Assembly: GCA_030340625.1 (NCBI GenBank)
Contig: JAOPHQ010000622.1
Coordinates: 62,001 to 126,000 of the forward strand
Direction: 5' to 3'
Length of the DNA: 64,000 nt
DNA from: Merluccius polli
Taxonomy: Eukaryota; Chordata; Actinopteri; Gadiformes; Merlucciidae
Positions 1 through 9,110 of the stretch are shown here, piece by piece. The position numbers were made by a program, and so were the translations under genes. How positions within the stretch are numbered: position 1 is the stretch's first letter; every line of letters begins with the position of its first letter. The notes under the pieces are model-generated. The model saw only the letters and a program-made list of their open reading frames with translations, did not search any database and had not been told where the DNA came from.

Positions 1-339
1 CGCGCAGCCATTGAATTTTCTGATTATATTTTGTGAAGCAACAATCTAGCTTTTGCAACAACTGTAATCACCGCGTGCCCTTCAAATGTAAAGAAAGGTC
101 ATTGCAGTGAGCCATGCCATTTAGATCACATGCTTATACTGTCCTATAGGCGACAGCTGTCCAGACACAAGCACATATCTATCACCGTATGAACGTTGGT
201 ATTGGGAATCCGACTGAATCAATTGCTGTCGTCTAGATTAAACTAATTATTGTTTTTCCAAAAGTGTAGCGCTGCGAAACGTAAACATTCACTATATAAG
301 CCGTCTTCTATAAAAGTCAATTTAGCGGCAGCAACAAAT
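1..339. other. Flank of the 5S copy, no gene seen
   Basis: This AT-rich stretch has no open frame with recognisable similarity and no repeat I can name. It ends directly at the first base of a 5S rRNA-like sequence. A TATA-like run (actatataag near 291) lies about 45 bases upstream of the 5S start, but nothing shows that it is used. Confidence 0.4.
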
Positions 340-369
340 GCTTACGGCCATACCACCCTGAACACGCCC
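340..369 (+). pseudogene. 5S rRNA gene, 5' 30 nt
   Basis: These 30 bases match the first 30 bases of vertebrate 5S rRNA, beginning gcttacggccatacc and ending aacacgccc. The match stops abruptly where LINE sequence begins, and the rest of the 5S gene resumes about 6.1 kb downstream. The internal promoter boxes of 5S genes lie in the 3' half, so this half alone should not be transcribed by RNA polymerase III. Confidence 0.85.
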
Positions 370-520
370 AAACCGGAAGTGTTAGTTTGATAGTAAGTGA
401 GTGTGTGTGTGAGTTGTTTTGCATTTTTCGTTTTCGTTTTTTTTTTCTTGTTCGTCTTTTCCCCCAGCAGCTTGCTGTTCGGGGGAACGTCTTTTTAGTT
501 TGTGTGTGTGTGTGTGTTGA

Positions 521-2497
521 ATGAGTGACGGAATGGATAGGAGAGAGAGAGTAGAGAGGAGTAGGACGGATCACATGGCAACTGACAGCGGACCGGCACA
601 AACAATGACAAGGAACGTGGACAACGGCACGGAGCAGATGTCGACCAAGAACACCGACCATGGAAAGACCACGACTACGAGCAGGATCACGGACAACGGC
701 AAGACGCAGCAAGGGACAAAGAATGCCGACTATGGAAAGACCACGACTACGAGCAGGATCACGGACAACGGCAAGACGCAGCAAGGGACAAAGAATGCCG
801 ACTATGGAAAGACCACGACTACGAGCAGGATCATGGACAACGGCAAGACGCAGCAAGGGACAAGGAACGCCGACTATGGAAAGACCACGACTACGAGCAG
901 GATCATGGACAACGGCAAGACGCAGCAAGGGACAAAGAATGCCGACTATGGAAAGACCACGACTACGAGCAGGATCATGGACAACGGCAAGACGCAGCAA
1001 GGGACAAAGAATGCCGACTATGGAAAGACCACGACTACGAGCAGGATCACGGACAACGGCAAGACGCAGCAAGGGACAAAGAATGCCGACTATGGAAAGA
1101 CCACGACTACGAGCAGGATCACGGACAACGGCAAGACGCAGCAAGGGACAAGGAACGCCGACTATGGAAAGACCACGACTACGAGCAGGATCATGGACAA
1201 CGGCAAGACGCAGCAAGGGACAAAGAATGCCGACTATGGAAAGACCACGACTACGAGCAGGATCATGGACAACGGCAAGACGCAGCAAGTGACAAGGAAC
1301 GCCGACATTGGAAGGGAAACGACCACGAGAAAGATCGCGGACATAAGTAAGATGCTGGCAAAAACACAAACGTTTGAGAAGAAGTTGACAGTTGCTGTGG
1401 AGAGTATTGGGGAAGAAAATGTATCAATGATGGAACTGCTAAAAGAAATCAAGAGGATATGTGGCGTGGTAATTGGCTGTCGATTTAAAGCACAAAAGAA
1501 ATATGAAATCACGATGGAAAATGAAGATGGAAAGGGGAAACTGCTGGATGGATTAAAAATAAAGGACAATATAGTGTATGTAAGGGAGATGGTAAACAAT
1601 GAGCTGGTTGTTTCTTTTTTAAACCTTCCAACATATGTGTCTGATGAGGTGATTCTGGCGAAGCTGCACAAGTGGGGAGTGAAAGCTGTCTCCCCGATAA
1701 AGAGAAGAATGTGGCCTGGGACGGACATAGCAGACGGCACAAGGTTTCTGAAAGTCCAATTTACAGAGATGGTGAAATCACTGCCGTATTCAACCAAATT
1801 TGATACACTGGAAGGCACGGAATTTTTTAGAGTTATTCATGATCGGCAAGTTAGAGTATGCCGGCTGTGCATACAACCGGGACACATATTGAGAGACTGC
1901 CCACAATTCAGGTGTCATAAATGTCAGACGCAGGGGCACTACGCACGAGAATGCCCGACGTGGAACGCGAGAGGAGGAGATCGAGCAGATGAGAACCAGG
2001 AAGGGCAGCGGGACGGTGAAGCGACGGCGGTAGCAGTGGTGCGGGCAGGGGAGGCTGCGGAGGTGTCAGCAGTGGCGGTGGAAGCGGATGCGGCGGCGGT
2101 GGCAGCAGCAGCAGAGATGGAGCCACTCGGCAGCACTCTGGACGACGTCGTCCTGCCAGAGGATTCACCAACCGGGAGAGCGATTGGGCTGGGAGTAGGT
2201 GAAGGTACCTCTGGGGACCTGATGCCGAAAATGGCCCATGAAAGCACCCTGGTTGGTGGAGGAAGTCCAAGAGGAGTTGGAGAGGACAGCGCGAAAGACA
2301 TGTCGTTGGAGGGGGAGATCGAGGGAACCCCAGAGGAGGAGGGGGACCAAATAAGGAAGAGCTGGCTGGAGGAAATGGACATCGAGACGGTGTCGGAGAC
2401 GGACGAACCTATGGACAGAAGGACAGAGCTGGCGAAGAAAAGGAAAGCTAAGAAGGAAAGAATAGTAGCAGCAAAGAAGAAAGGTATGAAAAAATGA
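521..2497 (+). CDS. LINE ORF1 protein (CCHC, tandem-repeat N terminus)
   Basis: This 658-residue protein should bind the LINE RNA and form its ribonucleoprotein. Residues 49-264 are nine copies of a 24-residue repeat beginning KTTTTSR. A central region (about 300-440) precedes two CCHC zinc knuckles: CRLCIQPGHILRDC and CHKCQTQGHYAREC, near residues 447-480. The tail is Ala/Val-rich, then acidic, and ends in a lysine/arginine-rich stretch. The start is the first ATG after a GT-rich leader. The TGA stop overlaps the ORF2 ATG as ATGA, an arrangement that suggests coupled translation. The frame is fully open, in contrast to ORF2. Confidence 0.85.
   Translation: MSDGMDRRERVERSRTDHMATDSGPAQTMTRNVDNGTEQMSTKNTDHGKTTTTSRITDNGKTQQGTKNADYGKTTTTSRITDNGKTQQGTKNADYGKTTTTSRIMDNGKTQQGTRNADYGKTTTTSRIMDNGKTQQGTKNADYGKTTTTSRIMDNGKTQQGTKNADYGKTTTTSRITDNGKTQQGTKNADYGKTTTTSRITDNGKTQQGTRNADYGKTTTTSRIMDNGKTQQGTKNADYGKTTTTSRIMDNGKTQQVTRNADIGRETTTRKIADISKMLAKTQTFEKKLTVAVESIGEENVSMMELLKEIKRICGVVIGCRFKAQKKYEITMENEDGKGKLLDGLKIKDNIVYVREMVNNELVVSFLNLPTYVSDEVILAKLHKWGVKAVSPIKRRMWPGTDIADGTRFLKVQFTEMVKSLPYSTKFDTLEGTEFFRVIHDRQVRVCRLCIQPGHILRDCPQFRCHKCQTQGHYARECPTWNARGGDRADENQEGQRDGEATAVAVVRAGEAAEVSAVAVEADAAAVAAAAEMEPLGSTLDDVVLPEDSPTGRAIGLGVGEGTSGDLMPKMAHESTLVGGGSPRGVGEDSAKDMSLEGEIEGTPEEEGDQIRKSWLEEMDIETVSETDEPMDRRTELAKKRKAKKERIVAAKKKGMKK
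665..1312 (+). repeat. 72-bp tandem repeat x9 inside LINE ORF1
   Basis: Nine head-to-tail 72-bp units each encode 24 residues. Units differ at a few positions: ITDN versus IMDN, and GTKNADYG versus GTRNADYG. Because 72 is a multiple of three, all other frames also stay open across the array, which produces long false frames on both strands. The unit number may vary between copies of this LINE. Confidence 0.95.
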
Positions 2498-5400
2498 AGG
2501 TTAGAAATGAAACACTAATCACCTTGTGGCTTATGTTCAGCTTAATTTCATTTAACACAAATGGTTTAAGAAATCAAAGCAAACTGGAAAAACTATTAGT
2601 TAAATGTAAGAATAATGATATATTATGTCTGCAAGAAACAAATTGGACAGACAATATCATGAAGGACATAAAAATAAAATGGAAAGACATGGTATATGTA
2701 AATAATGGTACAGAGAAATCATGTGGTGTAGCGATTTTGATAAGAAAAATGATATTGTAGAGAACATAAAAGAACTCTACAGTGATAAAACGGGTAGAAT
2801 AATTATTATAGAATTTAAATATAAAAATATAGTGTATCGACTGATTAATGTATATGCGCCAAATATAGAAACGGATAGGAAGGTGTTTTTCTTGGGGTTG
2901 GGGAAATGGTGTGTGGGAAACTGTATTATAGTGGGAGATTTTAATTTAAAAAGTACGAGGCTGGATTTAGCGACAGGGAAAGAATTTAAGAACGACACGT
3001 CAAGAAAGGTTTTTCTGAAAATGATGGAGGAAAGACAGTTAATTGATATATGGAGGAATGAACACCCAAACAAGCGGGAATACTCGAGGAGACAAATGGT
3101 AATGGGGGAATTAAAGCAGAGTCGAATCGATCTATGTATTGCAAAACAGAGCACTGTAAAATATCTAAAAAAAATGAATTACAACTTCACATCGTTTAGT
3201 GATCATGCCATTCTGTCAGTAGAGGTTGGTAGCGGGGTGGAAAGAAGGGGAGGAGGAGTATGGTGCCTCAACAGCAGTCTGCTCGAGGAAGAGGGGTACA
3301 GAAACAAAATAGCGGCCTGTGTAGAACAAGAAAAAAATAACATGGAAGTGTGCGGAAATAAGGGATTATGGTGGGAAGGACTAAAGCAAAAGATAAAAAT
3401 AATAAGCATTCGATATGCTAAGATTCGGAATTTTAAAGAAAGAGAGAAAGTAAAAGGCTTGACGGATGCGCTGGCAGAAGAGGCTGAGAGAGTGGATAAG
3501 GATCCAAAACATAGTATAGAGAAATATTTAAAGGTAAAATCGAAATTAGACTCTTATGAGCAGAATCAATGTAAGGAGGCAATAACAAGGAGTAGGGCGG
3601 AATACGCAATGAGGGGAGAGAAATGTACAGGTTATTTTTTGGGATTGGAAAAAAGAAAACAAGAAAGGGTATATATCGAAGAGTTGGAAAATGAAGATGG
3701 AGAGACATTATATATAGATATTATAGATACGGTTGGGACATTTTATAAAAATATATTCAAAAAGGGTAATACAAATAAGGAAGATATAAATATAGTATTA
3801 AGTAATATTAATAAAACAATCACAAAACACGAGAAATGTATGTGTGATGATAATATAAAAGATATAGAAATAAGAGAAGCAATAATGTCTTTAAAAAACA
3901 ATAAAAGTCCGGGCACAGATGGCCTTACGAGTGAGTTTTATAAAACGTTTATAGAAATTATGTTCCCTATATTAAATAGGATTTATGCAGAGATGGAAAA
4001 AGAACAGGAGATACCAGAGTCAATTGCAACAGGATTAATAACGGTACTATATAAAAACAAGGGAGGCAGAAGAAAACTAGAGAACTATAGACCACTAAGC
4101 TTACTAAACACAGATTACAAAATATTAGCAAAGGTATTAGCAAACAGAATAAAAAGGGCCGCACCAACAGTCATATCATCAACACAGGCGTATGGGATAC
4201 CAGGGAGGGACATATCAGACATCATTAGCACAATAAGGGACACGGTAGAGTACATGGGCAAGGCTGGGGGAATTATTTTAAGTGTAGACTTGAATAAAGC
4301 CTTCGATAGGGTTGAGCACAGTTTCCTTTTTTGCACATTGGAGAAGTTTGGGTTCGGAGAGAGAATAATAAATTGGATAAAACTGTTATACAGGAATGCA
4401 ACAAGCAGCGTTAAAATAAATGGAGCTATAACGGATCCTTTTCCGCTTGAGAGATCTGTAAGACAAGGGTGTCCACTATCTGCTGTATTATACAGCTTAA
4501 CTGCGGAAAGTCTGGCTGAAATGATAAAAAATGATAAAGAAATTGAGGGGATCCAATTGCCAAATGGGGGAGAAAGCATAATTCAGCAATATGCTGATGA
4601 TACCACATGTATGGTGAAAAATATGAATGGTGTGAAAAGGATAATGGATAAAATAGAAATATATGGGAAAGCATCAGGGGCTAAGGTAAATGTAGATAAA
4701 ACTGAAATAATGTACGTTGGAAATGTAAACCAGATTGGTTGTAGTATGCCTTTTAGAGTTGCAAATGATTATATAAAAATATTGGGGATACATATTGGAG
4801 TGAAAGAAAAGGAGGCTAGAGACGAGACGTGGAACGGGGTTATAAACAAAGTGAAAAACACATTAAATGCGTGGAGGCCAAGGAGATTGAAATTGAAGGG
4901 GAAGGTTGTGGTGATAAATGCTCTGATATTATCCAAGGTTGTATATGCAATGACCGTGGTAGACATGCCAGAGTGGGTGCATAAAGAGCTGAACAGTGTA
5001 ATTAATAATTACATATGGGATGGGAAACCGGCTAGAATAGCACATAAAACACTGATAGGGAAATATGAAGAAGGTGGACTGAAACTGGTGGATTTAAATA
5101 TAAAGAAAAAAGCAATAAGAATCAAAACTGTCAAAAAGTATTTGTATGACAGGGTGGATTACGGATGGAAAAATGTTTTCAAGGAATATTTGTATAAAAA
5201 CGGAAGGTGTGAAGAGAATGGGTTAATTATGATAATGAAAAATACTATGTATGAAAAAGTACCTCGATTTTATAAAGAAGTGTTTGAAGCATGGGGCAAA
5301 TATAGAGTCAATATTAAGTATGAATGTAAAAAACTTAGTCAAATAATAAATCAGCCAGTATGGTGTAATCCCATAATAACAAAGAACAATAACATGCTAT

Positions 5401-6322
5401 GGGAGAAAAAATTCTTCTATGCAGGATTAAGGCAAATTAAGGACTACATATACGAATTCATACCTGGATTCCTTAGAAACCAGGCGATCATAGATACAGT
5501 ACAGGAGTACGATGAGGATATGAGTGAAAGAAGTATTGTAAATATGTATGAGAAAATAAAAGAAAGCATACCGATGGAATGGGTTATACAAATAGAAAAT
5601 AATGTGGTAACAGACAGAAAAATAACGTTTCCTGAGCTACAGAAAATAATGGGAAGAAAATAGTACTATGTAATCTAAAAGCAAAGGACTATTACAAAGT
5701 GCTGATAAAGGAAGAGCTTAAAGAACCTGCTTCCGAAAAGGTTTGGGAAAAGGTGTTTCCAGGTATGAAGGGAAATGAAATATGGAAAAATTGGATTGTA
5801 AAGAAAAATAGTATAGAATGCCAGAATCATGATTTTAAATTTAGACATAACAGGATGTTCACAAATGTGGTGATACACCAAATAAATAGAAATGTAAAGA
5901 GGGAATGTGATGTATGTACAATTGATCCAGAGACACTAATGCACCTGTACTATGAGTGTGAAAAGTTGAAGATGTTTTTTATGAAATTGAGAGAATTCCT
6001 GCATGAGAACTGGGGAAGGGAGTATATTGAGGGGATGGAGTGGAAAAAGATTTTTCTATTTGGGGTGTGGGAAAAGAAAAAAGGAGTTAACGTGAATATG
6101 TTAAATTACGTTTTAAGTCATGCCAGATATGCGATATGGCTGAGAAGGAACCTAGCACATTTTGAGGGAAAACACATAGGTGTATGGTCATACTTTGAAT
6201 CTGAGTTGAAGAAAGATATTTTCTGGATTTACAAATGCGAAAAGATGGATTTTGGAACCTTTATAAATGGATGCAAGTTCATTTCTGTGATAGATGACGG
6301 AAAACTTATGTTTAATTTCTGA
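2494..6322 (+). pseudogene. LINE ORF2 (endonuclease-RT), two frameshifts
   Basis: This polyprotein would nick the target and reverse-transcribe the LINE RNA. The endonuclease occupies roughly the first 230 residues: SFNTNG, LQETNW, a VYAPN block, GDFN, and a terminal SDHAILSVEV. Reverse transcriptase follows with NYRPLSLL, VDLNKAFDRVEH, RQGCPLS and the catalytic YADD near 4591. A C-terminal CxxC...HLYYEC motif lies near 5907-5965. Two reading-frame breaks are seen, near 2735-2755 (after AILIRK) and near 5655-5663 (after KIMGRK). Both fall in short A runs. Apart from these breaks the protein looks intact, so the breaks may be sequence errors or recent decay. Confidence 0.85.
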
Positions 6323-6450
6323 TTTTGATTTTGTTCTTTTGTTCTTTTATTTGTTTTTTAAGAAAGGTTACCTCAGCTGTATTTTCTCTGTGTAATTAAT
6401 ATTAATGTTTGTATATAAAATCGGACAATTTAAAAAAAAAACAAAAAAAA

Positions 6451-6530
6451 AACACACCTGATCTGGTCTGATCTCAGAAGCTAAGCAGGGTCAGGCCTGG
6501 GTAGTACTTGGATGGGAGACCGCCTGGGAA
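6451..6530 (+). pseudogene. 5S rRNA gene, 3' part (truncated)
   Basis: The sequence resumes 5S rRNA after the LINE tail, with gaagctaagcagggtc-type box C sequence and ttggatgggagaccgcctgg. This covers about nt 23-108 of 5S. The last ~12 bases of a normal 5S gene are missing: after cctgggaa the sequence diverges. The target was therefore probably already a 5S pseudogene, or the 5S head of a SINE. Confidence 0.8.
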
Positions 6531-6800
6531 TGGATCATGACCCCCCCCCAGTCCCTATTGCTCAACCTGGGATCCATCGAAAGCTGATCAAAGAGAAGGA
6601 CGCCCCCTGGTGTCCACTGGCCTCAAGTTGTATTTACAGAAATGTCATGCATAAGGCCTAGATGATTGAAATCCACTCGGCTGCTGAATGTTGTTTGCAT
6701 TATTTGCATAGTTTGATGTAGACTGATGAGATGTATATAGTCGAGTGGAGAAGTGTACAATTATTACATGTTTGGCCTGAACTCTATAAAGGGTGTAAGG
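6531..6800. other. Spacer between 5S remnant and SINE3
   Basis: No gene or named repeat is recognised. It contains a C8-9 run at 6541-6550 and a gccccctggtgtccact motif of the sort found in short interspersed repeats. Confidence 0.3.
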
Positions 6801-7385
6801 ATGTATTCAGGTAGCCAGCACCATGGCTACCTGCCTTGCACTGCTGGTTTCTTTGGAAGCTAAGCAGGGGCTGGTCTGGTCCATCCCTGGATGGGAGACC
6901 AGTTGGTGCTGGTAGAGGTGTTGGAGGGCCAGTAGGGGGCGCTCATCCCTCTGGCCTCTGTTAGATCCCCAATGCCCCGGGATGGAGACGGGGACTCTGT
7001 CCTGTCTAGAGCACCGTCTTTCGGATGAGACGTTAAACCTGAGGTCCTGACTCCCTGTGGTCACTAAAGATCCCGTGGCACTCATCGCAAGAGTAGGGGT
7101 GCTAACCCCGGTGTCCCGGCCAAACTCCCAACCCGGCTCTTGTACCAACATGGCCACCTAATCATCCCCTGGTCTCTAATTGGTTAGTTTCATTCCTCAC
7201 CTCTCCGCTGTGCAGTGTGTGGTGAGCGTTCTGGCGCATACTGGCTGCCTGCATCACCCAAGTGGTGCTACACTCTGGTAGCGGATGAGGTGTCATATCT
7301 CCCCCCCCCACACACACACACACTATGTTGTAAAGCGACCTTGGGTATCATGAAAGGCGCTATATAAATCCAAGTTATTATTCAA
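6801..7385 (+). mobile_element. SINE3-like (5S-derived) SINE
   Basis: The head (6850-6910) is a diverged 5S-type promoter region with gaagctaagcagggg and ctggatgggagacc. The body contains the blocks cagggggcgctc-like, gtctttcggatgagacg, taaagatcccgtggcac and gtgtggtgagcgttctgg. The tail reads aaaggcgctatataaatcc, as in L2-type LINE ends. This order is the known architecture of fish SINE3 elements: a 5S rRNA-derived head and a LINE-matched tail. A C8(CA)n run lies at 7302-7322. Confidence 0.75.
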
Positions 7386-8532
7386 TGTAAGCAAGCAGAG
7401 ACTCCAAATTACTTCAAATACTTTTATTTATATTATTTTATTCTTTAACCAGAATGTGTTTGGTTTAAAATGCATTCAAAATGTACAAAGAACCCAATGT
7501 AAAGGTTTCAACATGAACATTTTCCATTTACTACATATGCACTCAGATTCATGTATGGGGCACAGATATATTATTTGTATGACACACAAACACAAGTAGA
7601 CCTGATTAGTTTTAAAGCTCACTCACCACCACGAGGTTCAGGCCACGAGTGAGATGACGAGAGACAAACATTTACTAACATTTGCAAACATTTAGTTAAA
7701 CATGGAGCTGACAAAGACATACAAACAGCACATACAGACATGTATGACAAAAACACAGATTAACTGAACATAAACTAACAATAAAGGGTATGTAAAGTGT
7801 GGTGCAGCAGTTACGCATCAACCAGCGATTAGGTTGTGTTTAAAGCTGAAAATGTTCTACATGTGCATATTTTTTAATCTTTCTCATTTATTGTACAAAC
7901 ACTGCACATATTCCAAATAAACAAACAACTCACAGAAGTTATATTTTTTAGCTCTGATTGTCAACAACAAAGTGCGTCATCATTTCAAATACTTTGTCAT
8001 TCAAACTGGCTGAACAACATTTTCACTCTTGGCTGGGACAGTAACTTCCTTGAGTCTCCAGTTGCCTGGCAACCAGGAAGGTACAAGAAGTAGGATGTAA
8101 CTCACTGATCAACTCCTCTGTTTCAAATATGATCCTGCTCAGTGTGAACTTTGAAATGAGAGATTATTTTCCATGCTTTCAACAATCTGTATTTCAAATT
8201 ACAGCTGAAATGAAACATAATTTCTTAGGGATGGGCCTAAAAGAAAACAAAACAAAACCTATAAACCAGATTGCAATAAAGGTTTGAATTGAAATAAAGT
8301 GCATATGTCAGAGTACAAGGAAAAAAGATAGACGTATATATACTGTACATATACACCCATGTACATGGTAGCAATACAAAAGATGTAAGTTGAGGTGACT
8401 AGCTTTATGTGTTTTCCTTGTGAGTTAACTGAGGTGTGAGTGCTGGTGGTTGTCAGTCTGGGGTAAGAAGCTCCATATTCTGCATATGCCATTCGATATA
8501 AATGTTTTTCCCCCATATTGCCTAAATGTATA
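7386..8532. other. No gene recognised
   Basis: About 1.1 kb of AT-rich DNA without a credible coding frame. One 38-base segment (7798-7835) is almost identical to 49718-49755, within the integrase remnant of provirus B. Otherwise nothing is recognised. Confidence 0.4.
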
Positions 8533-8851
8533 TGTGGCAGGGTTGCCCTCACCACACGCCACCTAAGTGGCTTCCTTTTGGGGCCCTCCGACACAGGACA
8601 CGGGTAGATGTTGTTCAAGATGTTTATTGGAGTTTCAGGCAGATGGTATACGCCGAGCTGATGGTACAACAGGTCATGACAGTGCTCCTCCTGGAGTGTG
8701 TGTGGTGATGGCTGGTTTATCCTGGGTGCCATGATTGCTCTGCACCACAGGTGTGCAGCCCCACCCAGCCAGAGTCCAATCAGTCTGACTCAGGCCAGGT
8801 GAGGCTGTAGACCAGCCATCAACAGCACACACTCCACATACACCCTCCACA
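8533..8851 (-). mobile_element. Solo LTR with 5-bp target duplication
   Basis: A 319-bp sequence starts TGTGGCAGGG and ends CCCTCCACA, so it has inverted TGTGG/CCACA-type ends. It is flanked on both sides by gtata (8528-8532 and 8852-8856), the 5-bp duplication expected for a gypsy or retroviral LTR. A tttatt (AATAAA on the minus strand) near 8618 suggests minus orientation. No internal region is present, so it is the product of LTR-LTR recombination. Confidence 0.7.
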
Positions 8852-9109
8852 GTATACAGTTATAAATATGTGTTGTGCTGTGGCTATAGTGTAACTACTA
8901 GCCTACATATGTTGTTGATAGTTCACTGTTACAAGCCTGTGTTTTTCTGTTAGTCTTGTCTTCCTGTGTTTTTGTTTTGCTGTTCTGTCTCCCCCAGGTG
9001 TTCAGAAGTCGCCTCGTCTGTCCTGTCATCGTCTTCCCAAGCTGTGACGAATCTGCAATCAAGTCCCTTCCCTATATAATCGTTCTGTGTTTCATTGTTT
9101 GGGGGGGGG
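8852..9109. other. Spacer, no gene
   Basis: Nothing is recognised beyond a G10 run at 9101-9110, at the edge of the minisatellite. Confidence 0.3.
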
Positions 9110-9110
9110 G

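Larger units (their letters stand above)
370..6450 (+). mobile_element. Full-length Tx1-clade LINE (Mutsu-like) in 5S rDNA
   Basis: This is a complete-looking non-LTR retrotransposon: a 150-bp 5' UTR, ORF1 with CCHC knuckles, ORF2 with an apurinic-type endonuclease, reverse transcriptase and C-terminal cysteine motif, a 3' UTR and an A-rich tail at 6430-6452. It lies between the two halves of a 5S rRNA sequence. The bases aacacgcc (361-368) recur as aacacacc (6451-6458), a likely target duplication with one CpG transition. Mutsu elements of fish (Tx1 group of the L1 clade) are known to insert specifically into 5S rRNA genes. The family name is my inference from target and architecture; the insertion itself is visible. 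Confidence 0.85.

Noticed and set aside
317..1369. 350-residue minus-strand frame and a 210-residue plus-strand frame over the LINE ORF1 repeat
   Set aside because: Both are produced by the 72-bp (3n) tandem repeat staying open in every frame; ORF1 carries the zinc knuckles and correct stop/start coupling.
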